From: Gammaproteobacteria bacterium
GTDB lineage: Bacteria; Pseudomonadota; Gammaproteobacteria; Pseudomonadales; Cellvibrionaceae
Length of the DNA stretch: 64,000 nucleotides
NCBI GenBank assembly: GCA_004172865.1
Contig: SEBV01000004.1
Span: 161,726-225,725, forward strand
Direction: 5' to 3'
Position 1 is the stretch's first letter, and every line of letters starts with the position of its first letter. The position numbers and the translations under genes are program-made. The notes under the pieces were generated by a model, which did not search any database, was not told the DNA's origin, and worked only from the letters and a program-made list of their open reading frames with translations. Shown here piece after piece: positions 36,040 to 45,279 of the stretch.

Positions 36040-37036
36040 TATTAACTCCTGGTGTACCTGTTATATTTTGCGCGCTAGAGCGATCAAAAAATTCTTTAAT
36101 TTTTAATGCAAGATTCCCACGATGTTGCCCCAACTGCGTTCTAAACATTGGAACGCCGTTAGCGGTTAACACATGGAAGTCCGGGAATTCAATGGGAATA
36201 ACATCTCCCTCTTTTAAATCTACAATATCGCGTAATGTAATATCACGACGAACGACATCGCACTCCAATTCAACCTTCGCCGCGAGCACATCTTCGCGCA
36301 ATGCTTTAACCCAGCGCTCGTCTTGCTCATCACTATCGGATTGCAAACCGGCATCGAGAACTTCACGAATGGGTTCAATCATTGAGTAAGGCATAGTGAT
36401 ATGTAATTCACCGCCGCCGCCATCCAGCTCTACGTGAAAAGTACTTACCACTACCACTTCACTTGGGCTGACAATATTGGCGAGCGATGGATTCACCTCG
36501 GAATGCACGTATTCAAAATTAATAGGCATTATCGCTTTCCAGGCTTCAGTTAAATCCACAAAAGCCTGGTTCAATACCATTTGCACAACACGCAATTCTG
36601 TAGGCGTAAATTCACGACCTTCAATTTTTGCGTGACGACCATCACCACCGAAAAAATTATCTACTAATTTAAAAACTAATTTCGCATCGAGAATAACTAA
36701 TGCGGTGCCGCGCAAAGGCCGAAACTTCACCATATTTAAACTGGTGGGAACGTAAAGGGTATGAACATATTCACCGAATTTTTGAATTTGAATTCCGCCA
36801 ACCGAAACATCTGCCGTGCGGCGCAACATATTAAACATACTGATTCGCGTATAACGTGCAAAACGTTCATTAATCATTTCAAGCGTTGGCATGCGCCCAC
36901 GCACAATACGATCCTGACTCGTCAGGTCATAGTTTTTTACCGCACCGGGCTCAAGCTCCGCTTCGGTTTCTATGTCGCCGTCATCAACGCCATGTAGGAG
37001 CGCGTCAATTTCGTCTTGCGATAACAGGTCTTGCAC
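36026..37036 (-). CDS. fliM: Flagellar motor switch protein FliM
   Basis: 336 residues. The CheY-P-binding N-terminal peptide is LLSQDEIDALLHGV. The middle CheC-like domain follows (LEMINERFARYTRISMFNMLRRTADV, GTALVILDAKLVFKLVDNFFGGDGRHAKIEGREFTPTELRVVQ). The C-terminal SpoA domain interacts with FliN. Standard length. Part of the fliL operon; overlaps fliN. Confidence 0.97.
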   Translation of the reverse strand: MQDLLSQDEIDALLHGVDDGDIETEAELEPGAVKNYDLTSQDRIVRGRMPTLEMINERFARYTRISMFNMLRRTADVSVGGIQIQKFGEYVHTLYVPTSLNMVKFRPLRGTALVILDAKLVFKLVDNFFGGDGRHAKIEGREFTPTELRVVQMVLNQAFVDLTEAWKAIMPINFEYVHSEVNPSLANIVSPSEVVVVSTFHVELDGGGGELHITMPYSMIEPIREVLDAGLQSDSDEQDERWVKALREDVLAAKVELECDVVRRDITLRDIVDLKEGDVIPIEFPDFHVLTANGVPMFRTQLGQHRGNLALKIKEFFDRSSAQNITGTPGVNNGKR

Positions 37037-37108
37037 GAGTGCTATCCTTTAATGTTCAAATTAAAAACTTGTAACATACAATATTGAAAAGAATAAATTT
37101 TTAAATAT

Positions 37109-37741
37109 TTATTGCATTACAAATTGTGTGAAAAGTACTTGTTCGATATTAGGTTCAGGTTTTTTGGATTTCTCTTTACCCTTCTCTTTTTTATCGTCTT
37201 CTTTTTCTTTACTTTTTTCTGCTAGGGCAGCAGTTTCTTTGGTGATAATATCTTGTACCGTTTGCAACGCCGCTGCGCGCAATTTTTCTTTGCCTTCCGC
37301 AGTTTGTAATTCTTCAAATACCTGGCTGCTCAATAACAGAACTAAACCATTACGAATTGCAGGCATGTGTAGTTCGAGTGTTTTTTCCAAGGTCGCATCG
37401 CGATACAAAAGCGTTAACTCAGCCTGTAAAAAACGTTGGCGGCCATTGACGTCGTAATTGACGGTGAAATTGGGCTTCAAAGCCAAATAAATAGCAGGAG
37501 CTGCGGCCGCTTCAGAAGCGCTGGATTCCGATGCTTCATCGCCCTCTTCACTATTCGCATTTTTAGATGCCATCATTTTGGATACGACAAAAAATGTCGC
37601 TCCCACTGAAATGGCTACTAATAAAATTGCCAAACCGATAAATAAAAATAATTTCTTCTTTTTTTTCTTTGCTTCAGCAGCTGCATCGTCAGTTTGCGGT
37701 TCTGCTTTATCCGCTTTGTCGTCTTTTTTACCTGCAGCCAT
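37109..37741 (-). CDS. fliL: Flagellar basal body protein FliL
   Basis: 210 residues. A charged cytoplasmic N-terminus (GKKDDKADKAEP..AEAKKKKKK) precedes one transmembrane helix (LFLFIGLAILLVAISVGATFFVV) and a periplasmic FliL domain (YLALKPNFTVNYDVNGRQRFLQAELTLLYRD). A Lys/Glu-rich stretch of about 25 residues near the C-terminus (EKSKEKEDDKKEKGKEK) is an unusual insertion before the conserved end VLFTQFVMQ. FliL associates with the stators. First gene of its operon, 28 bases or so from a sigma-54 start. Confidence 0.95.
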   Translation of the reverse strand: MAAGKKDDKADKAEPQTDDAAAEAKKKKKKLFLFIGLAILLVAISVGATFFVVSKMMASKNANSEEGDEASESSASEAAAAPAIYLALKPNFTVNYDVNGRQRFLQAELTLLYRDATLEKTLELHMPAIRNGLVLLLSSQVFEELQTAEGKEKLRAAALQTVQDIITKETAALAEKSKEKEDDKKEKGKEKSKKPEPNIEQVLFTQFVMQ

Positions 37742-37779
37742 GTCAAAACTCCGTCACTTTTTGTCGCCAATAGGGTTTT

Positions 37780-37796
37780 AGCAACAGCTGTGCCAG
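37780..37796 (-). promoter_or_regulatory. Sigma-54 promoter of the fliL operon
   Basis: On the minus strand CTGGCACAGCTGTTGCT: GG and GC are exactly ten bases apart and both elements match the RpoN consensus TGGCAC-N5-TTGC. The start would be about 28 bases upstream of fliL. Confidence 0.9.
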
Positions 37797-37952
37797 CTAT
37801 TGCTCACTAAAGAGTAGCAGCGGATATCTCGATTGCTAGGCGCGAATAGGAATGAAAGCGACTTTTTTGACGGAGGAAGCGAAAGCTGTTTGTAATAGCG
37901 GCAGTATGTACAAATAATCGGCGGCAAAAAATGTGGGCGCGAGAGGAATATA

Positions 37953-37979
37953 AATGAGACCGACTTATGGCCTCATTTA
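37953..37979 (-). terminator. Probable terminator after fliK
   Basis: Stem AAATGAG(G)CC / GG(T)CTCATTT with one internal mismatch and a T-rich 3' side on the minus strand, 20 bases after the fliK stop. This would set off the fliL operon, which has its own sigma-54 promoter. Confidence 0.6.
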
Positions 37980-37997
37980 CTGGTGAAGGATTAGCTT

Positions 37998-39464
37998 TTA
38001 AGCGTAATGATCAACTAAACGTTGCTGAACAATATTAGTTACAGCGACTAGCGTTTCTTCTTCGGGAGTTGCGCTATTTGTACCGCCCTGACCTTTTTGA
38101 TCCTTGGCATCGCCTTGCTGGCGACTGAAGGATTTATCCGAAACATCCACATTCACTAAATTCAAACCTTGCTCGCTAAACATATCGCGTAAACGATTGA
38201 GGTTTTGATCCAGAACTTCGCGCACAACCGGGTGATGACTGGTAAAACTAACAGTGGTTTGCTCCTGATTAACGCTGACCCTAACTTGCATTGGACCTAA
38301 ATCTTTTGGGTGCAGATTGATTTCGGCAGAGCTGATATTTTGCGCGGCCAACCACAATACTTTTTCACCGACAGCCTGACTCCACTGCGGCTGGCCCACA
38401 GGAACCGGCACGGCAGTTTGCGCTACAAAACTACGCGCCGCAGGAGTTTGGGTATCACTAAATCGAGCGAGGGAATCGAGCGCGGTTGAGCCGGTATTCG
38501 ATGTATTTTGCGCCGGTGTTGCAGCGACCTTGTCTTCTTGCGCCGGAGCACTGGAGCGCGCTACGGTTTGCAGCATTTTTTCAAAAACAGATTTCGAATC
38601 AGACGACTGAATGGGAGCTGCTTCCGCGTCTGGCTCTGAAGTAGTAATGGAGTTTTTGTCATCTGCGACAGTTTTGGAGGCTGCTTTTTCAGACACCACA
38701 TCACCTACCACCGCACTAAGTGTTTCCGCAGACGTAGCCGCAACATCCGACGCAATAGGCGATTTAACGCCAGTGGCAGCATTTTGTTGGGCGGCTTGCT
38801 GAGCAGCTAGATCTGCAGCCGCCTGTTGTGCATCCGCCGTACTCGCCGATGGTAGCAGTGCAGCATCTTTGGTGGAGTCAGTATCCAGCTTGCTCTCCGT
38901 TTTATCACCTGACGACAAAAGAGTTGCCGCCGAATCAGTGGATAAAGCGGTATCGCCCAAGGTGTTTTGACTTGCTTCAGCTCCAGGCGTCAGCGCTAGA
39001 CCATCTACAGTTACAGCATCCGTAGATTTTTCCGCGTCGGTAGCGAGACCACCTAAGGAAATACCCAATTTATTTGTCGTCGTTTGTTCTGGAGCTAAAG
39101 GCTGTTGTAAATTTGCTGGGGCTACTGTTGAAGGATCAAGGGTTTCATCTGCGCTTTTGGATTGCTTTTCTTTAACAGAAGCATCCTCAGCGCTATCGTT
39201 TTTACTCGCTACTTTGTCAGAATCAACTGGCTTTTTTTCTCTTGCGATTTCGCGCGGTTTGTCGCGATCCTGCACAGGCGCGGCCTTTTTGGCCACAGGT
39301 TTGGCAACTTTTTCATCACGCTCAGTTTCGCGGACATCTTTATAGGTTTGGCTAAAGTCAGCATTTGAAAAATCGTCCTGATAGTCGCGTTTTGGCGCAG
39401 CCGCAGGTTGCGATTGTACGGAGGGTTTCAGTAATACATTGCTGTAAGCCGAACTACTAGTCAT
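37998..39464 (-). CDS. fliK: Flagellar hook-length control protein FliK
   Basis: 488 residues. The first ~380 are low-complexity and Ala/Ser/Asp/Lys-rich, as in FliK molecular rulers. The C-terminal Flg_hook domain (about 385-470) has SAEINLHPKDLGPMQVRVSVNQEQTTVSFTSHHPVVREVLDQNLNRLRDMFSEQGLNLVNVDV. It measures hook length and triggers the FlhB substrate switch. AGAGGT precedes the ATG. It follows the Hpt gene after a 152-base gap that holds a hairpin. Confidence 0.93.
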   Translation of the reverse strand: MTSSSAYSNVLLKPSVQSQPAAAPKRDYQDDFSNADFSQTYKDVRETERDEKVAKPVAKKAAPVQDRDKPREIAREKKPVDSDKVASKNDSAEDASVKEKQSKSADETLDPSTVAPANLQQPLAPEQTTTNKLGISLGGLATDAEKSTDAVTVDGLALTPGAEASQNTLGDTALSTDSAATLLSSGDKTESKLDTDSTKDAALLPSASTADAQQAAADLAAQQAAQQNAATGVKSPIASDVAATSAETLSAVVGDVVSEKAASKTVADDKNSITTSEPDAEAAPIQSSDSKSVFEKMLQTVARSSAPAQEDKVAATPAQNTSNTGSTALDSLARFSDTQTPAARSFVAQTAVPVPVGQPQWSQAVGEKVLWLAAQNISSAEINLHPKDLGPMQVRVSVNQEQTTVSFTSHHPVVREVLDQNLNRLRDMFSEQGLNLVNVDVSDKSFSRQQGDAKDQKGQGGTNSATPEEETLVAVTNIVQQRLVDHYA

Positions 39465-39505
39465 TGCCGCTACCTCTTCTATATTGCCACTGCAAACCTA
39501 CAAAA

Positions 39506-39530
39506 CGGCAAGGGTTTGCCGCTTTAAGAT
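39506..39530 (-). terminator. Hairpin between hpt and fliK, possible attenuator
   Basis: CGGCAA-ACCC-TTGCCG at 39506-39521, followed on the minus strand by TTTTG. It looks like a short terminator, perhaps partial, that would lower read-through from the signalling module into fliK. Confidence 0.5.
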
Positions 39531-39616
39531 AGATTTTGGATTAATTTGAGTCTTCAGTGGGATAAGAGCAAAGGAGGTGCCAAAGCGGAGAGAAAAAATA
39601 AAATTTTGCGAATAAA

Positions 39617-39976
39617 TTAGCGCCCGACGAAATCGAACATTTTTTGCTTAACGATTAAAAATTCCGCTTCGATTTCAGCGACGTCACCTGCCAAGGTGAC
39701 GAAATTATTTTCAAGCGCTCTGCGCTCTACTGCGCCACACAAACTTGCGAGACGCAAAGCGCCCAGGTTACTGCAGCTACCTTTAAAGCTATGAGATGCC
39801 CGACGAATTGCATCTACATTTTTTGTGCTAACTAAGGCTTGCAGCTTTTCGATACGATCCAAAGAGTCTTGAATAAAAGTTTCGATTAAAAACCCGAACT
39901 CACCTTCCATAACATCCTGTAATGCATTTAGTGCATCGTAATCCAGATGTTGCGTTGTATTCATAGACTCATCCAA
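39617..39976 (-). CDS. Hpt phosphotransfer protein (HptB-like)
   Basis: 119 residues, a single histidine phosphotransfer domain: DALNALQDVMEGEFGFLIETFIQDSLDRIEKLQ, with the phospho-acceptor His62 in RRASHSFKGSCSNLGA. The last gene of a STAS / PP2C-regulator / Hpt set. The same three domains form the HptB-HsbR-HsbA phosphorelay of Pseudomonas aeruginosa, in which HptB passes phosphate from hybrid kinases to HsbR and so affects motility and biofilm genes. The role here is inferred from domain content and order. Confidence 0.88.
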   Translation of the reverse strand: MDESMNTTQHLDYDALNALQDVMEGEFGFLIETFIQDSLDRIEKLQALVSTKNVDAIRRASHSFKGSCSNLGALRLASLCGAVERRALENNFVTLAGDVAEIEAEFLIVKQKMFDFVGR

Positions 39977-40033
39977 AGGTAGTAATTATTGATTGCAAAT
40001 AAAAAGTGAAATTGAAAATCGAAAGTTAAAAAG

Positions 40034-41743
40034 CTAGTCATCGTTAACCCAAACAAATACAACCTCCACTTTATTTCCTGCGCCATAGTAACGAACTGTT
40101 TTACACAACTTTTCGACAATGCCTATACCGCGCCCGCTGTATCCTGTTATAGATAATTCTTTGCCTTGACGCGAGGTGAAATCAAAACCGGGACCACTAT
40201 CTTCCAAACGCAAAGTTAACGTTCCGCCTTCAATATTGGAAGAATAGGCGAAATAAATATGCACAAAGCCGGTAGTAATTTCATTTAACAACTTTTCGCG
40301 CTGCGTGTAATATTCTGCAAAGCCTTCTGGAGATTTTTTCAAATCACCGCTTAAGCCCAGTACGCCATGTTCCAGCGCATTGGAGTAAAGTTCTGCCAAG
40401 ATTGTATAGAGGCTTCCGCTGAAACCGCGCAAATCTGGCTCTTCGGTTAAGATGTTCAATAGAAACGGTAGCGGATCAAATGATTTAAAGCTGGTGGGCT
40501 TTACTTCAAAACGCAGCTCCCATTCAACCAATGCCATTTGATTTTGTTCATTAAAATTGTAGCCCGGATGATTTACATTTTCGGGTGCTTGCATTTGAAT
40601 TTCAATCATGGACAAGTCATCGTCCTGCTCACCAGAACCAATAAAATTTTTCACACCCAATAAAATTTCATCAAACGCCGATTCGCAGCTTTCATTTTCT
40701 TCGAATAATTTAAAAAGACGTTCTTCGCCAAACATTTCACCGTCTGCATTACGAGCTTCATGAATTCCGTCTGACCACATAAAAATTCGATCATTGAGTT
40801 CGAGATCATAAACCTGAAAGTCGTCTTTAAAACTTTTATCGTGCAGCACACCGAGCGGCAAGTGTGTGGAACGCAGAGGGATAATCGTATTTTCAGATTC
40901 GCGATAAATTACACCGGCCGGCAAGCCGCCATTCCACACTTTAATGCGTTTCCGCCGGAAATTAAAATCAATCATGGTGGCGCAGCAAAATAAACCGATT
41001 GGCAAAATCGTTTTTAATTTTTTATTAATTTCGCGCAACACATCCGACATGGAAAAGCCTTTATGCACCATGCCGTAAAAAGTTGATGCAAGAGGCATTG
41101 CCCCAATCGCTGCGGGTAGTCCGTGGCCGGTGAAATCGCCGAGCAGTACCATCATATTGCCGTTGGGGCGAATAGCGGCAACCACCACATCACCATTAAA
41201 TACTGCGAGCGATGAAAGAAAAAAACGCACATTGCTCGCGTTTAAACAGCCGCTGTGAGCAACGTTATCAAATACTTGTTTTGCAACGGCTTGCTCTTGC
41301 AATAAGCGGTGATGATGTTGTGATAACTCATCGCGCTGCATAATCATAGTGCTATGCAAACCGCGCATACGATTAAAGGATTTAATTTTTGCTTTTAAAA
41401 TAACGCGATTGTATGGCTTGGATAAAAAGTCATCGCCACCCGCATCGAGACAATGCACCAGCGATTCTGTATCTTGCAGTGACGTTAGAAAAATAATAGG
41501 AACTAATTCATCGCCGGCCAAATCTTTAATTTGACGTGCTGCATCAAAGCCATCCAATTCAGGCATGAGCGCATCGAGTAAAACGATATCCGGATGTTCT
41601 TGTTTGAAAATAGCGACCGCTTCAAGGCCGTTTTTTGCGGAAAAAACCTGGTGCCCTTCTTTGCGTACAATCGTCTCCAAAATAAGACGATCTGCATCAG
41701 TATCATCGGCTACCAAAATTTTTAAACTGCGAAGTTCATTCAT
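40034..41743 (-). CDS. Response regulator with PP2C phosphatase and anti-sigma-type kinase domains (HsbR-like)
   Basis: 569 residues. The receiver is about 5-125 (ILVADDTDADR; acceptor Asp in VLLDALMPELDGF; Lys in FLSKPYN). The SpoIIE/PP2C phosphatase is about 160-385 (GDVVVAAIRPNGNMMVLLGDFTGHGLPAAIGAMP, IFMWSDGIHEARN, DDDLSMIEIQ). The C-terminal HATPase_c of anti-sigma type is about 415-565 (ILAELYSNALEHGVLGL, LEDSGPGFDF, GRGIGIVEKL). The ATG at 41743 is preferred; a TTG 13 codons upstream adds nothing. It should control phosphorylation of the adjacent STAS protein. Confidence 0.9.
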   Translation of the reverse strand: MNELRSLKILVADDTDADRLILETIVRKEGHQVFSAKNGLEAVAIFKQEHPDIVLLDALMPELDGFDAARQIKDLAGDELVPIIFLTSLQDTESLVHCLDAGGDDFLSKPYNRVILKAKIKSFNRMRGLHSTMIMQRDELSQHHHRLLQEQAVAKQVFDNVAHSGCLNASNVRFFLSSLAVFNGDVVVAAIRPNGNMMVLLGDFTGHGLPAAIGAMPLASTFYGMVHKGFSMSDVLREINKKLKTILPIGLFCCATMIDFNFRRKRIKVWNGGLPAGVIYRESENTIIPLRSTHLPLGVLHDKSFKDDFQVYDLELNDRIFMWSDGIHEARNADGEMFGEERLFKLFEENESCESAFDEILLGVKNFIGSGEQDDDLSMIEIQMQAPENVNHPGYNFNEQNQMALVEWELRFEVKPTSFKSFDPLPFLLNILTEEPDLRGFSGSLYTILAELYSNALEHGVLGLSGDLKKSPEGFAEYYTQREKLLNEITTGFVHIYFAYSSNIEGGTLTLRLEDSGPGFDFTSRQGKELSITGYSGRGIGIVEKLCKTVRYYGAGNKVEVVFVWVNDD

Positions 41744-41806
41744 AACAACTGCTTTCCTACAACATCCATTATGAGAACTCAAATGAGCAAGCCATTGCTC
41801 TCATGA

Positions 41807-42112
41807 TTATTGAATGGAAAACAATTGTTCAAAATTAGAGATGAGTAAAATCTTTTTCACATCTTGCGAGCAATTAACAATTTCAATATCGGCACGGTCA
41901 CCACCTGCGTGATCACGTAGCAACAAAAGCATACCCAGCGCCGAGCTATCCAGATAGGAAGTTCCTTGTAAATCTACGCGAAACTTACTGGGAGTTTTGA
42001 CGAGTTTTTCGTAGGCGTTGCGAAATTCTTGATGAGAACTGAAATCGAAACGTCCCTGAATGTAAATCGTTACCTGAGAACCATCTGCAGAAACGTTAGA
42101 CGTGATCGCCAT
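41807..42112 (-). CDS. STAS-domain anti-sigma factor antagonist (HsbA-like)
   Basis: 101-residue single STAS domain: VTIYIQGRFDFSSHQEFRNAYEKL, with the phosphorylatable Ser in GTSYLDSSALGMLLLLRDH. This is the usual SpoIIAA signature (DSSALG). First gene of the module with the PP2C regulator and Hpt. In P. aeruginosa the HsbA counterpart binds the flagellar anti-sigma factor FlgM when unphosphorylated, linking the relay to sigma-28. No flgM is in this window. Confidence 0.9.
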   Translation of the reverse strand: MAITSNVSADGSQVTIYIQGRFDFSSHQEFRNAYEKLVKTPSKFRVDLQGTSYLDSSALGMLLLLRDHAGGDRADIEIVNCSQDVKKILLISNFEQLFSIQ

Positions 42113-42134
42113 AATTAACCTCTATCACATTATT

Positions 42135-42151
42135 CAAATAATCATTATTTG
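42135..42151. promoter_or_regulatory. AT-rich palindrome upstream of the STAS gene
   Basis: CAAATAAT-C-ATTATTTG, a perfect 8-base inverted repeat 23 bases before the STAS start codon. It could be a regulator site or part of a leader hairpin; no matching protein is suggested. Confidence 0.4.
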
Positions 42152-42372
42152 GATTTTGCTGGCTTAGTAATTCGGTAGCGCACTAGCCCACAAAGCCTTT
42201 GGGAAGTTGCCTACACTAAGTATTCTTGCACTCCTAAGCCTAGTCTATAAATATTTTTTGTATAGGTAATGATTATAAAAACCTTAAATGATATTTGTGA
42301 TAATAAGCTGGCGTCTAAGACCGTTTTTGAAATAAAAAGGCTCGTTTTTGCAGAAAAAATTCTTATTTTGTT

Positions 42373-42825
42373 TTAATTTTGATCTTCGCGGCGAATATAA
42401 GCTTGCCCAACTAACTCATCCATTTCTTTTTGTAGTCTTTTATCGATCACGGCATTTTCTTCACATTGTAAACGCACGATAAGTTCTTTGATAGATTCCG
42501 TTTTTTGATGAGCAACGCGCCACGCTTGGCGATAGCGATCTAACTGCACTTGCATGCGATCCAAACGCGCTTGCTGTTCTTCACGGGCAACGCCGAGCCG
42601 CTGAATAAAACCGCTGTAGGCAATAAGTTCCTGAGGACGAACCGCCGTCTTGCGGTCAGCGTAGATATTCAAATATTGATTGGCGTACTCATCCAACTGA
42701 CGCAGTTGCTCTGCTTCAGTATCCACCTGCGCTGTAAATTGACTTAATTGTTGGCCCGCCTGCTCCTCGCTACGCTCAGTGAGCGTAAGTACAACTTTCA
42801 TACGTTTAGCACGAGACTCAGACAT
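42373..42825 (-). CDS. fliJ: Flagellar export chaperone FliJ
   Basis: 150 residues, almost entirely alpha-helical coiled coil (LTERSEEQAGQQLSQFTAQVDTEAEQLRQLDEYANQYL, REEQQARLDRMQVQLDRYRQAW). This is the FliJ pattern, and like other FliJ proteins it resembles the F1-ATPase gamma stalk. It connects FliI to FlhA and escorts substrates. Sequence identity of FliJ is always low, so the call rests on length, coiled coil and position after fliI. Last gene of the fliE-J operon. Confidence 0.92.
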   Translation of the reverse strand: MSESRAKRMKVVLTLTERSEEQAGQQLSQFTAQVDTEAEQLRQLDEYANQYLNIYADRKTAVRPQELIAYSGFIQRLGVAREEQQARLDRMQVQLDRYRQAWRVAHQKTESIKELIVRLQCEENAVIDKRLQKEMDELVGQAYIRREDQN

Positions 42826-42853
42826 AACTTACCTGTGATTGCGGAAATTGGCG

Positions 42854-44230
42854 TTAGCGATGTTGGGCAGCCAAAGGTCCATTGTTTTTGGATGCTTGAG
42901 TGCGGATTACTGACTGTAAATTAGCGATAGATTCTGGCATGAGCACTCGCTGATTAATGCCTTGTTGGATAAATGCGCGCAAATGTGGAAAGCGCTCAAT
43001 CGCCGCATCTGTTTCGGCATCTGCTCCTTGAGTGTAAGCGCCAATCGCAATCAAATCGCGGTTTTGTTGGTAGCGGGATAACAACTGTTTGAAGCGCTGC
43101 ATATTTTTGAGGTGTTCTTCCGGCACAATATTTTGCATGGCACGGCTGATGGAAGCTTCAACATCTATCGCGGGGTAAACCCCCTCTTCCGCCAACCGCC
43201 GCGAAAGCACGACGTGGCCATCCAAAATAGCACGCGCTGAGTCAGCGATAGGATCTTGCAGGTCATCACCCTCGGTTAAAACCGTGTAAAACGCGGTGAT
43301 TGAACCCTGACCTTTATCGGCATTACCGGCACGCTCGACCAATTGCGGAATTTTCGCAAACACCGATGGTGGATAACCCTTAGTCGCGGGCGGCTCGCCA
43401 ATTGCCAGAGCGATTTCGCGCTGGGCTTGACCGTAACGAGTCAAGGAATCCATCAGTAACAACACGTTCATACCCTTATCACGATAATACTCAGCGATAC
43501 GGCTGGATAACTGCGATGCGCGCAAACGCATAAGTGGCGCGTCATCCGCAGGCGATGCCACAACAACAGCGCGCCGCAAACCTTCCTCACCCAGGATATG
43601 ATCGATAAACTCTTTTACCTCACGGCCACGTTCGCCGATCAAACCCACTACCACAATATCCGCCGTAGTGAATTTGGTCATCATCCCCATAAGTACGCTT
43701 TTGCCTACACCAGAACCGGCCATTAAGCCCATTCGTTGGCCACGGCCGACGGTGATCAACGCATTAATTGCGCGCACGCCAACATCTAGCGGTTCGTTGA
43801 TAGGGTTGCGTTGCAAGGGATTAATTTCTTGCGGAGTGAAATCGAGGAATTCATCGCCAATGAGCGGGCCTTTGTTATCGAGCGGCTGACCAATTCCGTT
43901 AATAACGCGCCCTAATAATTGCGGGCCGATACGCATACCTTGTTGCGCCGAAACCGGAACAACGCGCGCGCCCGGTTGCAAACCTTCAACGCGTTTAATC
44001 GGCATTAAAAATACCCGGTCGCCAGAAAAGCCAACCACTTCCGCTTCAATCCGACGTCCGTCGCTATTGATAACTTCGCATTGTTTTCCAACCGAAACTT
44101 TTAAGCCAACAGCTTCAAGTGTTAAACCTACGGAACGCGTAATACGACCTTCGGCAACCGGCTCGTTATTAATCAAACGGCGCGGTGCGTAATGTTTCAG
44201 GCGGGAAGATATGGATTGGCGGTCTGACAT
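42854..44230 (-). CDS. fliI: Flagellum-specific export ATPase FliI
   Basis: 458 residues, F1-beta-like hexameric ATPase. Walker A is [16 protein letters not shown] (about 167-182), Walker B is [43 protein letters not shown], and [38 protein letters not shown] is the family signature. It energises substrate unfolding at the export gate. Between fliH, its inhibitor/stator, and fliJ. No anomalies. Confidence 0.97.
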   Translation of the reverse strand: MSDRQSISSRLKHYAPRRLINNEPVAEGRITRSVGLTLEAVGLKVSVGKQCEVINSDGRRIEAEVVGFSGDRVFLMPIKRVEGLQPGARVVPVSAQQGMRIGPQLLGRVINGIGQPLDNKGPLIGDEFLDFTPQEINPLQRNPINEPLDVGVRAINALITVGRGQRMGLMAGSGVGKSVLMGMMTKFTTADIVVVGLIGERGREVKEFIDHILGEEGLRRAVVVASPADDAPLMRLRASQLSSRIAEYYRDKGMNVLLLMDSLTRYGQAQREIALAIGEPPATKGYPPSVFAKIPQLVERAGNADKGQGSITAFYTVLTEGDDLQDPIADSARAILDGHVVLSRRLAEEGVYPAIDVEASISRAMQNIVPEEHLKNMQRFKQLLSRYQQNRDLIAIGAYTQGADAETDAAIERFPHLRAFIQQGINQRVLMPESIANLQSVIRTQASKNNGPLAAQHR

Positions 44231-44299
44231 AGGTGAACCATTTTTGGTTGCGGAATTTGTTTTTACTTATCGACGCATGAGTCAAATTAACTTAGAAAA

Positions 44300-45094
44300 T
44301 TATTCAACCTCTTCCACATCATCAGCACCATCCGCTTGCGCCAATTGTCCGGTTAAAAATTGTTCCAGCACAGTTTGCAAACGTTGCGATACGGAAAAAT
44401 CCACACGGCTTTCTGGTGTCTCAATTTTGCAACCACCGGGTTGCAATTGTGCATCGCCAAAAAATTTCCACTCAAGTTGTTGCTCGGCGGCATAAGCTTC
44501 AATTGCGGCTAAATCATCGGGATTTAAACTAACGCGAATATTCTTACTACCGATAGGTAAAACATCCACCGCGGCTTTTACAAGTTCGACAACATGTGAT
44601 GAATCCACCACCAACTCGCGCTGCACAACACTTTGTGTGAGTGAACAAATTACGTCGAGCAACATATGCTCTACGTCATTATCCTGTGCGGTAAGTGGAT
44701 TTAATAATGCATTGGCGATGTTGTGAAAACGCTGCTGTTCAAGTGTTAATTGCGCACGCATTTCCATAAGCCCTTGTTGACGACCTGCTTCATAGCCGTC
44801 GCTTTTACCTTGTTCGATACCAGCGGCATGGCCTTGTGCAAAGCCATCTTTTTCAGCGGCATCGAAAATTTCCTGCATTTCTTGCGCGGTCATTCCGGCT
44901 TTTTGTTGCGCAGGAATTTCAACAGTTTCGATTTTTTCTTTACCCTGCTGCAGCATTTTTTCGCGACGCATGCGCGCTTCTTTTTCTGCACTGGATAAAA
45001 CTCGGCCGGAGTCATCTACCGGCGGCAACATCCATGATGTTACTTCACCAAGATTTTCTGACGCTATGCGACCGGGCATGGATTTGGAGGTCAT
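44300..45094 (-). CDS. fliH: Flagellar assembly protein FliH
   Basis: 264 residues. FliH holds FliI in check and docks it to FliN. The middle has Gly-containing helical repeats (GFAQGHAAGIEQGKSDGYEAGRQQGLMEM) typical of the GxxxG run in FliH. The C-terminal V-ATPase E-subunit-like domain follows (NIRVSLNPDDLAAIEAYAA, PGGCKIETPESRVDFSVSQRLQTVLEQFL). The ATG at 45094 has AGGA seven bases upstream and is preferred to a TTG at 45124. A REP-like element separates it from fliG. Confidence 0.95.
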   Translation of the reverse strand: MTSKSMPGRIASENLGEVTSWMLPPVDDSGRVLSSAEKEARMRREKMLQQGKEKIETVEIPAQQKAGMTAQEMQEIFDAAEKDGFAQGHAAGIEQGKSDGYEAGRQQGLMEMRAQLTLEQQRFHNIANALLNPLTAQDNDVEHMLLDVICSLTQSVVQRELVVDSSHVVELVKAAVDVLPIGSKNIRVSLNPDDLAAIEAYAAEQQLEWKFFGDAQLQPGGCKIETPESRVDFSVSQRLQTVLEQFLTGQLAQADGADDVEEVE

Positions 45095-45140
45095 ATTTTT
45101 TCCTAATAAATCGCGAAACAACAAGCTGACCTATTTATTT

Positions 45141-45160
45141 GTACAGCAGAGTACAGCAGA
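45141..45160. repeat. Tandem 10-base direct repeat
   Basis: GTACAGCAGA twice in a row, between fliG and fliH and next to the REP-like palindromes. Confidence 0.85.
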
Positions 45161-45173
45161 ATTTTTCTTCTTT

Positions 45174-45258
45174 CTCGTTCCCAAGCTCCAGCTTGGGAAT
45201 GCATATTTAGCCTTACGATTGCAGACCTATCATTACCAAGCTGGAGCTTGGGAACGAG
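45174..45258. repeat. REP/BIME-like paired palindromic repeat
   Basis: Two inverted 23-base arms (45174-45196 and 45236-45258) around a 39-base spacer. Each arm is itself a palindrome, CCAAGCT-CC-AGCTTGG, headed by CTCGTT. The architecture (a GTTC-led short hairpin in head-to-tail inverted pairs) is that of bacterial REP doublets mobilised by RAYT transposases. No RAYT gene is in the window. It sits within the fliE-J operon, between fliG and fliH, and its transcript could fold into a large hairpin. Confidence 0.8.
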
Positions 45259-45279
45259 TCATATATAATTTACAAAGGA

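Noticed and set aside
39465..39616. Possible sigma-54 promoter before fliK
   Set aside because: A GGC...TTGC pair exists but GG and GC are nine bases apart and form a hairpin, so it is read as a terminator-like structure.
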